A stretch of 64,000 bases of DNA, taken from NCBI RefSeq assembly GCF_007096885.1, contig NZ_VJNO01000001.1, positions 310,001 through 374,000 on the forward strand. Direction: 5' to 3'. Source of the stretch: Streptomyces sp. 130. Lineage in GTDB: Bacteria; Actinomycetota; Actinomycetes; Streptomycetales; Streptomycetaceae. Both the position numbers and the translations under genes were made by a program. A model generated the notes under the pieces. The model saw only the letters and a list, made by a program, of their open reading frames with translations, was not told where the DNA came from and searched no databases. Positions 38,824-46,908 of this stretch are shown here, piece by piece (the stretch's first letter is position 1; each line of letters begins with the position of its first letter).

Positions 38824-39641
38824 GCACCCCGACGGACACGCCCGCCGGCAAGCGGCTGACCTATGTCTACGCGGTCGGGCGGGAGGGCCCCGCACTCCAC
38901 GGACTCGCCTCCCGCCTGCCGGGCGTGGACGGCCGCCCCCTGTACCCGGTGACCGCGGGCGGGCTCTGCGCACTCGTCTCCCGGGTACCGGCGGACACCT
39001 TCGGAGCGCAGGGCCTGTCCGCACAGCTGGAGGACCTGGCACGGCTCGAAGCGCTCGCCCGGGCCCATCACGCCGTGGTGGACGGAGCGTTCGCCGAGAC
39101 GTCGGTCCTGCCGATGCGGCTGGCCACGGTCTATCTGGACGACGCCCGGGTCGCCGACATGCTGCTGCGGCGACGCGGCGGGTTCGAGGAGCTGCTGGGC
39201 CGGCTGGAGGGGCACGTCGAACTCGGGATGAAGGTCTACGCCGATCCCCGGACCGCCGAGCCGCCCGCACCGGCCGCCGTGACGTCCGGCGGAGCCGGAG
39301 CCGGACGGGCCTATCTGCAGCAGCGCCGGGCCACGCGGCGCAGGGACCAGGACGCCTACCGGGCGGCGTCCGACCTGGTCGCCCGCGCCGGGGAGCTGAC
39401 GCGGGGCGTCGTCGCCTCGCGCGTGGTCCACCGCCCGCAGCAGGGGCAGCTGGCCGCCCACTCCGGTGTGAACGTGGCCAACGAGGCGTATCTCGTTCCC
39501 CGGGAACGCACCGAGGAACTGCGCCGGACGCTCACCGGCCTGGCCGACGGCGTCCCCGGTGTGTCGGTCGAGGTGACGGGGCCCTGGGCGCCCTACTCGT
39601 TCGCCACCCCGGAGGACCCGGACGGCGGTGAGGGCCCGTGA
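38820..39641 (+). CDS. gvpL: gas vesicle protein GvpL (GvpL/GvpF family)
   Basis: A 273-aa GvpL: KRLTYVYAVGREGPALHGLA, LARAHHAVVDGAFAETSVLP, PMRLATVYLDDARVADMLLR, and C-terminal AYLVPRERTEELRRTLTGLA with GPWAPYSFA. Larger than GvpF because of a central insertion rich in Arg/Gly. A hub-type assembly protein. Coupled upstream (ATGA) and downstream (GTGA). Confidence 0.94.
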   Translation: MSTPTDTPAGKRLTYVYAVGREGPALHGLASRLPGVDGRPLYPVTAGGLCALVSRVPADTFGAQGLSAQLEDLARLEALARAHHAVVDGAFAETSVLPMRLATVYLDDARVADMLLRRRGGFEELLGRLEGHVELGMKVYADPRTAEPPAPAAVTSGGAGAGRAYLQQRRATRRRDQDAYRAASDLVARAGELTRGVVASRVVHRPQQGQLAAHSGVNVANEAYLVPRERTEELRRTLTGLADGVPGVSVEVTGPWAPYSFATPEDPDGGEGP

Positions 39642-39850
39642 GCGGGGACCTCGTCGGGAGCGTCCTCGGCCCGTCCGAGGCCCGGGAGGGCCCGCCCGTC
39701 GCGCTGATCGACCTCCTGGACCGCCTCCTGAACGGCGGGGCGGTGCTCACCGGCGACCTGGTCCTGTCCATCGCCGACGTCGACCTCGTGCACATCAACC
39801 TGCGCGCGGTGATCCGGTCGATCACCGGCGAGGAGCCCGCGCCGTGGTGA
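39638..39850 (+). CDS. gvpS: gas vesicle protein GvpS (small GvpA-like)
   Basis: A 70-aa minimal GvpA-family protein: VALIDLLDRLLNGGAVLTGD, LVLSIADVDLVHINLRAVIR. Short like GvpM/GvpS minor components. GTG 39638 overlaps the gvpL stop. Confidence 0.92.
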   Translation: MSGDLVGSVLGPSEAREGPPVALIDLLDRLLNGGAVLTGDLVLSIADVDLVHINLRAVIRSITGEEPAPW

Positions 39851-39915
39851 GCCGCCGGCCCCCCCGGGGCGTGCCACCGCACCACCCGGACGACGAGGAC
39901 CACGAGGAGGACGGC

Positions 39916-40326
39916 ATGACCGAGCGCGACGGCGAACACGACGCACCCGCTCCGCCCGCCGCCGTGGCCGAAGCCGTGGCCCAGGCGGCGGCCAGGTCGT
40001 TCGGGCTCAGCCCCGCGCGGCCGGACGACGGCCCCGCTCCGGCCGGGGCGCGGAGGCTGGAGACCGACCCGGACACCGTCGAGCGGGACCTCATGAAGCT
40101 GGTGCTCACCATCGTCGAACTGCTGCGCCAGCTCATGGAGCGCACGGCGCTCCACCGCGTCGACCACGGGGACCTGACGGAGCTCCAGGAGGAGCGGATC
40201 GGTATGACGCTGATGATCCTGCACGAGCGCATGACCGAACTCTGCGACCGGTACGACCTGACGATGGACGATCTCAATCTCGACCTGGGGCCGCTCGGCT
40301 CCTTGCTGCCCCACAACGGCGCGTGA
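39916..40326 (+). CDS. gvpK: gas vesicle protein GvpK
   Basis: A 136-aa GvpK: RRLETDPDTVERDLMKLVLT, IVELLRQLMERTALHRVDHG, DLTELQEERIGMTLMILHER, then CDRYDLTMDDLNLDLGPLG. Accessory assembly protein. ATG 39916 has GAGGAGGA upstream. GTG 39847, which overlaps the gvpS stop, would add 23 residues and is a real alternative. Confidence 0.93.
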   Translation: MTERDGEHDAPAPPAAVAEAVAQAAARSFGLSPARPDDGPAPAGARRLETDPDTVERDLMKLVLTIVELLRQLMERTALHRVDHGDLTELQEERIGMTLMILHERMTELCDRYDLTMDDLNLDLGPLGSLLPHNGA

Positions 40327-40375
40327 GTGAGCCGCACCCAGGTTTTGTCGCGACACCCGAGGCAAGGAGGACGCC

Positions 40376-40819
40376 ATGACCGCTGAAAAGGAAACCAAGA
40401 ATTCCACTGGGAGCAAGGCGGGGACCACCGCCGCCCGCAGGACCACCGGTGCGGCGAAGAGGACGGCCGGCGCCGGTGCCGGGCAGGCGAAGTCCACGGC
40501 CGCCAAGGCGAAGACCGCGGCGGCGGACGCCAAGGACTCGGCCGCGGAGAGCGCGAGCGAGGCCGGTGGACTCACACAGCGCGCCGGTCAGGCCGCCGTC
40601 TCCGGTCTCCAGAACGGCCGTCAGGTGGTGACGGCCAACGTGGCCAGGGTCGGGAGCGCGGCCACCACCGCCTGGACCGCCATCAAGCTCAGGAAGGCGA
40701 TAGCCGCCGGCGCCGCCGTGAGCGTGGCGAGCATCGCCGGTGTGGCCTTCGCGACCGGACGCGCGACCGCCAAGCCGCGTACGGGCCCGCTGACCCGGCT
40801 GGCGAACGGCAGGATCTGA
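40376..40819 (+). CDS. Ala/Lys-rich protein at the end of the gvp cluster
   Basis: A 147-aa protein. The N-terminal 60 residues are a low-complexity Ala/Lys/Thr segment similar to histone H1 or PhaP-like tails (AAKRTAGAGAGQAKSTAAKA). The C-terminal half has a weakly hydrophobic helix (AIAAGAAVSVASIAGVAFAT). GCAAGGAGG precedes ATG 40376. I do not know a family name. It lies before the cluster terminator, so it is co-transcribed with the gvp genes and may decorate or anchor vesicles (inference). Confidence 0.75.
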   Translation: MTAEKETKNSTGSKAGTTAARRTTGAAKRTAGAGAGQAKSTAAKAKTAAADAKDSAAESASEAGGLTQRAGQAAVSGLQNGRQVVTANVARVGSAATTAWTAIKLRKAIAAGAAVSVASIAGVAFATGRATAKPRTGPLTRLANGRI

Positions 40820-40842
40820 TCCCGCCGGCAAGCGGCCCGCTC

Positions 40843-40883
40843 CAGGGGCCGGCCCCGTGGCACCGCCACGGAGCCGGCCCCTG
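40843..40883 (+). terminator. terminator of the gas-vesicle cluster
   Basis: Stem of CAGGGGCCGGC (40843-40853) with GCCGGCCCCTG (40873-40883) and inner CCGTGG/CCACGG, one mismatch, 5-base loop. It closes the cluster 24 bases after the last gene. Confidence 0.88.
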
Positions 40884-40985
40884 AAGCCGTGTCAGCAGCC
40901 CCCGGGCGCGGAGCCCGCCAGGCGGTCGGCGGGCAGCGCCCCCCTGGGGCGTGGGAGCGCCGCACAGGGCAGCCGCCCCGACGGC

Positions 40986-41585
40986 TCAGGGGGACGCCGG
41001 GCCGACCAGCCGGCACGCCGTCTCGATGTCCGTGCGCACCTGCGCGACCGTCGCCCGGCCGGAGAGCCAGGTGATCAGCGCGGAGTGCCAGGTGTACTCG
41101 ATCACCCGCACGGCGGAGAGCTGCCCCGGCGTCGGGTGGCCGGTGCCCATGGCGTCCAGGATGATCGCCGTCGTGAGCCGTGAGACCGCGTCGGCCTCGC
41201 TGCCCGCGCTCCGGTCCGCGAAGGTCAGCGCGCGCACCATGGCGTCCGCCAGCCGCGGCTCGCGCTCCATCGCCCGGAACGCCCGCATGAGCGTCCCGGC
41301 GACCCGGGCCGCCGCGTGGTCCCCGGCCGGGGGATGCTCGCGGAGGGCGGTGCACAGCTGCTGGAGCCGGTCGCGCAGCAGGGCGACGAGGAGGTGGGTC
41401 TTGGACGGGAAGTACCGGTACAGGGTGCCGAGGGCGACCTCGGCGGCCTCCGCGACCTCCCGCATCTGGACGGCCTCGAAGCCGCCCCGGCCGGCCAGCT
41501 CGGCGGCGGCCCGCAGGATGCGGCGGCGGCGGGCCTCCTGGCGCTCCGTCAGGGGCGGTGCTGCCGGTCTGGCTTCCGCTGTCAT
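40986..41585 (-). CDS. TetR-family regulator, KstR-like
   Basis: A 199-aa TetR regulator closely resembling mycobacterial KstR, the repressor of sterol catabolism: ELAGRGGFEAVQMREVAEAA, EVALGTLYRYFPSKTHLLVA, and the ligand-domain stretch RLADAMVRALTFADRSAGSE. The promoter region carries a perfect KstR-type site (TNNAACNNGTTNNA). Divergent from the glycosyltransferase, so it probably controls itself and that unit. In Streptomyces the ligand may be a 3-oxo-steroid CoA or another acyl-CoA (inference). Confidence 0.9.
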   Translation of the reverse strand: MTAEARPAAPPLTERQEARRRRILRAAAELAGRGGFEAVQMREVAEAAEVALGTLYRYFPSKTHLLVALLRDRLQQLCTALREHPPAGDHAAARVAGTLMRAFRAMEREPRLADAMVRALTFADRSAGSEADAVSRLTTAIILDAMGTGHPTPGQLSAVRVIEYTWHSALITWLSGRATVAQVRTDIETACRLVGPASP

Positions 41586-41670
41586 GTGTCCCGTCCCGTG
41601 GCCAGGGCCTGTGCCGTGGCGTGAATCACCTGATCCGGCCGTTGCGCCGAAGCTACCTGCCGGTAGATTC

Positions 41671-41687
41671 GTAGCTCATTGAACTAC
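41671..41687. promoter_or_regulatory. dyad GTAG-TCA-TGA-CTAC in the kstR/glycosyltransferase gap
   Basis: GTAGCTCATTGAACTAC, seven matched positions per arm with one mismatched position on each side. A second, shorter dyad CTACC/GGTAG lies at 41654-41667. Either may be a second regulator site. Confidence 0.4.
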
Positions 41688-41693
41688 CCAGTC

Positions 41694-41707
41694 TGAAACT
41701 TGTTCCA
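41694..41707. promoter_or_regulatory. KstR-type operator
   Basis: TGAAACTTGTTCCA fits the KstR consensus TNNAACNNGTTNNA at every fixed base. It lies 108 bases upstream of the regulator start and 54 bases upstream of the glycosyltransferase start. Confidence 0.75.
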
Positions 41708-41761
41708 GATTAGCGTCGGCGGTTACGCTCCGTCGAACACGCAGTGAGAAGGGGGCCGAGT

Positions 41762-43093
41762 GTGACCGCTGAGGCCGTTGAGTCGGGCCCCCGTACGGGC
41801 GTCGCCGCACCGGGCACGGCCCCGGGCGACGGGCCCCTGCGCATCGCGCTCCTCACGTACAAGGGCAACCCCTTCTGCGGCGGCCAGGGCGTCTACGTAC
41901 GGCACCTCGCCCGGGAGCTCGCCCGCCTCGGCCACCGCGTCGAGGTCATCGGCGCCCAGCCCTACCCGGTCCTCGACGAGGGCGTCCCGCTCACCGAGCT
42001 GCCCAGCCTCGACCTGTACCGCCAGCCCGACCCGTTCCGCACCCCGAAGCGCGGCGAGTACCGGGACTGGATCGACGCCGCCGAGGTCGCCACCATGTGG
42101 ACCGGCGGCTTCCCCGAACCGCTCACCTTCAGCCTGCGGGCCCGGCGCCACCTCGCCGCCCGGCGCGGCGAGTTCGACGTCGTCCACGACAACCAGACCC
42201 TCGGCTACGGGCTCCTCGCCGACCTCGGCGCACCCCTGGTCACCACGATCCACCACCCCATCACCGTCGACCGGCAGCTCGACCTGGACGCCGCGACGAG
42301 CCGCCGCCGCCGGGCCTCCGTGCGCCGCTGGTACGGGTTCACCCGCATGCAGAAGCGGGTCGCACGCCGGCTGCCGTCGGTGCTCACCGTCTCCGGCTCC
42401 TCCAAGCAGGAGATCGTGGACCACCTCGGGGTGGACCCGCGCCGCATCCGGGTCGTCCACATCGGCGCCGACACCGATCTGTGGTCGCCCGACCCCTCCG
42501 TCCCCGAGGTCCCGGGCCGCATCGTCACCACGTCCAGCGCCGACGTCCCGCTCAAGGGCCTCGTCCACCTCGTGGAGGCGCTGGCCAAGCTCCGTACCGG
42601 CAACCCCGCCGCCCATCTCGTCGTCGTCGGCAAGCGCGCCGAGGACGGACCGGTCGCCCGGGCCATCGAGCGGCACGGCCTCGCGGAGGCCGTCGAGTTC
42701 GTGAAGGGCATCAGCGACACCGAGCTGGTCGACCTGGTGCGCGGCGCGCAGATCGCCTGCGTCCCCTCGCTGTACGAGGGCTTCTCGCTGCCCGCCGCCG
42801 AGGCCATGGCCACCGGCACCCCGCTCGTCGCGACGACCGGCGGCGCGATCCCGGAGGTCGCCGGACCGGACGGGGAGACCTGCCTCGCGGTCCCGCCCGG
42901 TGACCCGGGGGCCCTCGCCGACGCGCTCGGCCGGCTGCTCGGCGACGCGGAGCTGCGCGCCCGGCTCGGGGCGGCCGGCCGCGAGCGGGTGCTCGCCCGG
43001 TTCACCTGGAAGCAGGCCGCGATCGGCACCGCCGAGCTCTACCGGCAGGCGATCGCCGCCCGCGCCGCCACCGGCCCCGGCGGCCGGCGGTGA
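41762..43093 (+). CDS. glycosyltransferase family 4 (GT-B)
   Basis: A 443-aa GT4 enzyme. N-terminal domain: LLTYKGNPFCGGQGVYVRHL and DVVHDNQTLGYGLLADLGAP. C-terminal nucleotide-sugar domain: RRIRVVHIGADTDLWSP, GRIVTTSSADVPLKGLVHLV, and the EX7E region PSLYEGFSLPAAEAMATGTP. GTG 41762 has GAAGGGGG upstream. First gene of a three-gene unit with a methyltransferase and a toroid protein, under a KstR-like box. Donor and acceptor unknown; a glycolipid or secreted glycan product is plausible. Confidence 0.93.
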   Translation: MTAEAVESGPRTGVAAPGTAPGDGPLRIALLTYKGNPFCGGQGVYVRHLARELARLGHRVEVIGAQPYPVLDEGVPLTELPSLDLYRQPDPFRTPKRGEYRDWIDAAEVATMWTGGFPEPLTFSLRARRHLAARRGEFDVVHDNQTLGYGLLADLGAPLVTTIHHPITVDRQLDLDAATSRRRRASVRRWYGFTRMQKRVARRLPSVLTVSGSSKQEIVDHLGVDPRRIRVVHIGADTDLWSPDPSVPEVPGRIVTTSSADVPLKGLVHLVEALAKLRTGNPAAHLVVVGKRAEDGPVARAIERHGLAEAVEFVKGISDTELVDLVRGAQIACVPSLYEGFSLPAAEAMATGTPLVATTGGAIPEVAGPDGETCLAVPPGDPGALADALGRLLGDAELRARLGAAGRERVLARFTWKQAAIGTAELYRQAIAARAATGPGGRR

Positions 43094-43161
43094 CCCCGGA
43101 CCGACCGCCGGGCCCCTGACCCCGTACCCCCTCCCGACCCCGACCGCGAAAGCAGGCACTC

Positions 43162-43914
43162 GTGCTGACCGTGGACTTCACCCGCTTCCCGCTCGCCGCC
43201 GGCGACCGCGTGCTCGACCTGGGGTGCGGCGCCGGACGCCACGCCTTCGAGTGCTACCGGCGCGGCGCCCAGGTGGTGGCCCTCGACCGGAACGCCGAGG
43301 AGATCCGCGAGGTCGCGAAGTGGTTCGCGGCGATGAAGGAGGCCGGGGAGGCCCCGGAGGGGGCCACCGCCACCGCGATGGAGGGCGACGCGCTCAACCT
43401 GCCCTTCCCCGACGAGTCCTTCGACGTCGTGATCATCTCCGAGGTCATGGAGCACATCCCCGACGACAAGGGGGTGCTCGCCGAGATGGTCCGGGTCCTC
43501 AGGCCCGGCGGCCGGATCGCCGTCACCGTCCCGCGCTACGGCCCCGAGAAGGTCTGCTGGACCCTCTCCGACGCGTACCACGAGGTCGAGGGCGGCCACA
43601 TCCGCATCTACCGGGCCGACGAACTCCTGGGCAAGATGCGCGGCGCCGGCCTCAAGCCGTACGGCACCCACCACGCGCACGCGCTGCACTCCCCGTACTG
43701 GTGGCTGAAGTGCGCGTTCGGCGTCGACAACGACAAGGCGCTGCCGGTGAGGGCGTACCACAAGCTCCTGGTCTGGGACATCATGAAGAAGCCCGCCCTG
43801 ACCCGGGTCGCCGAGCAGCTGCTCAACCCGGTCGTCGGCAAGAGCTTCGTGGCCTACGCGACCAAGCCGCACCTGCCCCTCGCCGCAGCCGCTGCCGCCG
43901 AGGCCGAGGCGTGA
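43162..43914 (+). CDS. class I SAM-dependent methyltransferase
   Basis: A 250-aa enzyme: motif I RVLDLGCGAGRHAFECYRRG, then VVALDRNAEEIREVAKWF, EGDALNLPFPDESFDVVIIS and EHIPDDKGVLAEMVRVLRPG. Methyltransf_11 type. Together with the GT4 enzyme it probably builds or modifies one product. GTG 43162 with AGCAGG upstream; GTGA overlap with the next gene. Confidence 0.93.
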   Translation: MLTVDFTRFPLAAGDRVLDLGCGAGRHAFECYRRGAQVVALDRNAEEIREVAKWFAAMKEAGEAPEGATATAMEGDALNLPFPDESFDVVIISEVMEHIPDDKGVLAEMVRVLRPGGRIAVTVPRYGPEKVCWTLSDAYHEVEGGHIRIYRADELLGKMRGAGLKPYGTHHAHALHSPYWWLKCAFGVDNDKALPVRAYHKLLVWDIMKKPALTRVAEQLLNPVVGKSFVAYATKPHLPLAAAAAAEAEA

Positions 43915-44984
43915 GTCTTCCCGAGCGGACCGAACACCTCGTCCTGCCCGGAGTCCTCACCGCCGCGCAGGCCGCCGAGACCGTCGCCGCGCTGCGCGCC
44001 GTGCAGCGCCCGGACGGCGCCATCCCGTGGTTCCGCGGCCACCACCTGGACCCGTGGGACCACACCGAGGCCGCCATGGCCCTGGACGCCGCGGGCGAGC
44101 ACACCGCCGCGGAACGCGCGTACCAGTGGCTGGCCCGGCACCAGAACGGCGACGGCTCCTGGTACGCCGCCTACCTCGACGGCGACGCCGGGCAGCCGAC
44201 CGACCGGAGCCGGGAGACCAACTTCTGCGCCTACGTGGCCGTGGGCGTCTGGCACCACTACCTCGCCACCGGCGACGACGCCTTCGTGGACCGGATGTGG
44301 CCCACGGTCTACGCGGCCGTCGAGTTCGTCCTGCGCCTCCAGCAGCCCGGCGGCCAGATCGGCTGGAAGCGGGAGGCGGACGGCACCGCGGTGACGGACG
44401 CGCTGCTCACCGGCTCGTCCTCGATCCACCAGGCCCTGCGCTGCGCGCTCGCCATCGCCGAACGCCGCGAGGAGCCGCAGCCCGACTGGGAGCTGGCGGC
44501 CGGGGCCCTCGGCCACGCGATCCGCAGCCACCCGGAGCGCTTCCTCGACAAGAGCCGGTATTCGATGGACTGGTACTACCCGGTCCTCGGCGGCGCCGTC
44601 ACCGGCACGGCGGCCAAGGAGCGCATCGAGGAGGGCTGGGACCGCTTCGTCGTCCCCGGCCTCGGGGTGCGCTGCGTGCTGCCGAACCCGTGGGTGACCG
44701 GCGGCGAGAGCTGCGAGCTGGCCCTGGCGCTGTGGGTGATGGGCGAGTCCGACCGGGCGCTGGAGATCCTCCAGTCGGTCCAGCACCTGCGGGCCGAGGG
44801 CGGCCTGTACTGGACGGGTTACGTCTTCGAGGGCAACCGCGCCTTCTGGCCCGAGGAGCACACCTCCTGGACGGCCGGTTCGCTGCTGCTGGCGGTGGCC
44901 GCGCTCGGAGGGGACGAGGCGACCACCGCCGTGTTCGGCGGCGACCGGCTGCCGAGGGGGCTGGAGCCGGACTGCTGCGGCTGA
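43911..44984 (+). CDS. alpha/alpha-toroid protein (prenyltransferase- or glycoside-hydrolase-like)
   Basis: A 357-aa soluble protein of repeated helical hairpins: AVQRPDGAIPWFRGHHLDPW, AYQWLARHQNGDGSWYAAYL, FVLRLQQPGGQIGWKREADG, AEGGLYWTGYVFEGNRAFWP. These are the QNGDGSW-type repeats of six- or seven-hairpin toroids (terpene cyclase-like or GH-like). DPWDHTEAAMAL and EEHTSWTAGSLLLA could supply acidic catalytic residues. No signal peptide, so cytoplasmic. It may cyclise, hydrolyse or bind the glycosylated product (inference). Confidence 0.82.
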   Translation: MSLPERTEHLVLPGVLTAAQAAETVAALRAVQRPDGAIPWFRGHHLDPWDHTEAAMALDAAGEHTAAERAYQWLARHQNGDGSWYAAYLDGDAGQPTDRSRETNFCAYVAVGVWHHYLATGDDAFVDRMWPTVYAAVEFVLRLQQPGGQIGWKREADGTAVTDALLTGSSSIHQALRCALAIAERREEPQPDWELAAGALGHAIRSHPERFLDKSRYSMDWYYPVLGGAVTGTAAKERIEEGWDRFVVPGLGVRCVLPNPWVTGGESCELALALWVMGESDRALEILQSVQHLRAEGGLYWTGYVFEGNRAFWPEEHTSWTAGSLLLAVAALGGDEATTAVFGGDRLPRGLEPDCCG

Positions 44985-44992
44985 GCGCTCCG

Positions 44993-45280
44993 TCAGCGCC
45001 GGACGCGGCCCGCCACGGCGTGCCCGATGAACAGGTACACCACGGCGGCGAGGCCGTAGCCGGCGACGACGTTGGCCCACGCCTTGTCGAACGTGAACAG
45101 GTCGTACGACCAGCCCGCGAGCCACCGGGCGGTGTCCCGGACGAACTCGACCAGTTCGTTGCCCCGGTTCGCGTCGAGCAGGTACATCAGAATCCACAGG
45201 CCGATGATGAAGGCCATGACGTCCGCCACGAGGGCGATGACACGTGCCGCGGTGACGCTGTTGCCTCTGCTGTAGGACAT
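44993..45280 (-). CDS. small membrane protein, 95 aa
   Basis: Two membrane helices (VIALVADVMAFIIGLWILMY and VVAGYGLAAVVYLFIGHAVA) flank an amphipathic loop with ELVEFVRDTARWLAGW. Conserved-looking in actinomycetes but not named. Convergent with the toroid gene, nine bases apart. Confidence 0.8.
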   Translation of the reverse strand: MSYSRGNSVTAARVIALVADVMAFIIGLWILMYLLDANRGNELVEFVRDTARWLAGWSYDLFTFDKAWANVVAGYGLAAVVYLFIGHAVAGRVRR

Positions 45281-45426
45281 GCACTCCGCGTTGCCGCTCC
45301 CACCCGGCCGAAACCCGTGGCCGGACCCGTACGGCCGCGCAGCGGTGGCGGGTTGCCCGGGGCGCGGCCAGCCTGGCGGGGAGTGCCGGCTCGCGGCACC
45401 GCTCCGCCGGCCCAGGGAGGCCCGCC

Positions 45427-45981
45427 GTGCCCCGACCCGTACCGCTGTGCCGCCTGCTCCTCGCGCTGCTGCTGGCCGGCACGCTCCTGGCGGGCGCCAC
45501 CGCGTGCGGGAGCGACGACGAGGGCAGCGGTGCGAGCGGTTCGGCGTCGCCCTCCGCCACCTCGTCGGCCCAGGCGCAGAAGTGGGCCAAGACCAGGTTC
45601 GTCGCCAACGCGGGTCTCGCCGCGGGCGCCACGTACCAGTGGATCGTGAAGCCCTACCGGGCCGGGAAGTTCAAGAAGGGCGCCGACGGGCGCACCCTCG
45701 CCCTCGTCAAGGCCGGGCTCGCCGGCGGCTTCGCCTACAACCGGCTGACGGCGGCGGTGGACAACGCCAAGGGCGACCCGCTGCTGTCCAAGGCCGTCGC
45801 CCCGCTCACCGCGGGCATCGCCTCGCTGAAGGGGCTCGCCGCCAAGGTCCGCAACGGCGACGCGGACGCCGGTGACATCGGCGTCTTCGAGGACGTCATC
45901 AGCGGTGTCAAGGACGCCGGGAAGAGCGCGGGCGCCGAGGTGAAGGACAAGGTCCCGTCGACTTCGCAGCTCGGCGGATAA
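45427..45981 (+). CDS. secreted lipoprotein, hypothetical
   Basis: A 184-aa protein with a lipoprotein signal (RLLLALLLAGTLLAGATACG; Cys is the acylated residue), a Ser/Ala linker, and an alpha-helical mature part (KWAKTRFVANAGLAAGATYQ, LVKAGLAGGFAYNRLTAAV). Function unknown. GTG 45427 with CAGGGAGG upstream. Confidence 0.82.
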   Translation: MPRPVPLCRLLLALLLAGTLLAGATACGSDDEGSGASGSASPSATSSAQAQKWAKTRFVANAGLAAGATYQWIVKPYRAGKFKKGADGRTLALVKAGLAGGFAYNRLTAAVDNAKGDPLLSKAVAPLTAGIASLKGLAAKVRNGDADAGDIGVFEDVISGVKDAGKSAGAEVKDKVPSTSQLGG

Positions 45982-46020
45982 CCGCGTGTGCCTCCGGCCG
46001 GGCCCGCATAGGGTGCGCTC

Positions 46021-46797
46021 ATGGGACTTCTCACGCACGAGCGCTACTGCGATGAAATCATCCGCCTCACCGGGGAGTTGAGGGCGGCCCTGCAAGGCGC
46101 CGACCTCGGCGCGACCGTGCCGACCTGCCCCGACTGGACCCTGCGCGAACTGGCCGAGCACGTCGGCCGCGCCCACCGCTGGGCCGGCGAGATCGTCCGT
46201 ACCCGGGCCACCGAGGCGGTGGCGGACGACAAGGTGCCGGACAGCAGCCCCGCGAGCGACGAGCCCGCCGCGCTCGACGCCTGGCTGGCGGCCGGCGCCG
46301 CCGGCACCGCCGAGGCGCTGCGGGAGGCCGGGCCGGACGCCGGGGCGTGGTCCTGGGCCTGGGACCACAGCGCGGGCTTCTGGGCCCGCCGCATGGCCAT
46401 CGAGACCGTCGTCCACCTCGCCGACGCGGCCCTCACCGCGAAGGTCCCCTACACGACGACGCCGGAGCTCGCGGCGGACACCGTCGACGAGTGGCTGGAG
46501 ATCGTGGCCTTCGTGCAGCAGCTGGGCCGCCCCGGGATCGCCGGCCTGCCCCGCGACGGGCGCACCCTGCACCTGCACGCCACCGACGTCCCCGATGCCG
46601 AGTGGCTGATCGAGCTCGGCGCGGACGGCGTCTCCTGGCGCCGGGCGCACGGCAAGGCGGACGTGGCGCTGCGCGGGCCGCTCACGGACCTGATGCTGGT
46701 CGTCAACCGCCGCCTCGCCCCCGGCAGCGACCGGGTGGAGGTGCTGGGCGACACCGGACTGCTGGACTCCTGGCTGGAGCGCACCTCGTTCGCATGA
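46021..46797 (+). CDS. maleylpyruvate isomerase family mycothiol-dependent enzyme
   Basis: A 258-aa protein with the DinB-like MDMPI N-terminal domain: VPTCPDWTLRELAEHVGRAH supplies a metal His, and WAWDHSAGFWARRMAIETVV HLADA supplies two more. The C-terminal SCP2-like domain covers LHLHATDVPDAEWLIEL and RGPLTDLMLVVNRRL. Members use mycothiol for isomerisation or conjugation of small molecules. ATG 46021 has no clear ribosome-binding site; CATAGGGT upstream may be a -10, so leaderless translation is possible. Confidence 0.88.
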   Translation: MGLLTHERYCDEIIRLTGELRAALQGADLGATVPTCPDWTLRELAEHVGRAHRWAGEIVRTRATEAVADDKVPDSSPASDEPAALDAWLAAGAAGTAEALREAGPDAGAWSWAWDHSAGFWARRMAIETVVHLADAALTAKVPYTTTPELAADTVDEWLEIVAFVQQLGRPGIAGLPRDGRTLHLHATDVPDAEWLIELGADGVSWRRAHGKADVALRGPLTDLMLVVNRRLAPGSDRVEVLGDTGLLDSWLERTSFA

Positions 46798-46908
46798 GGC
46801 CATGAGGACATGAGGACGTGAGGGGGGCCGGCCGGTGTGCGGGCCGGCCCGTGCTGGGCCAAGCTGGACGGGCGGCCGTCAACCGTCCCGTCCCGCGAGG
46901 AGGTGCCG

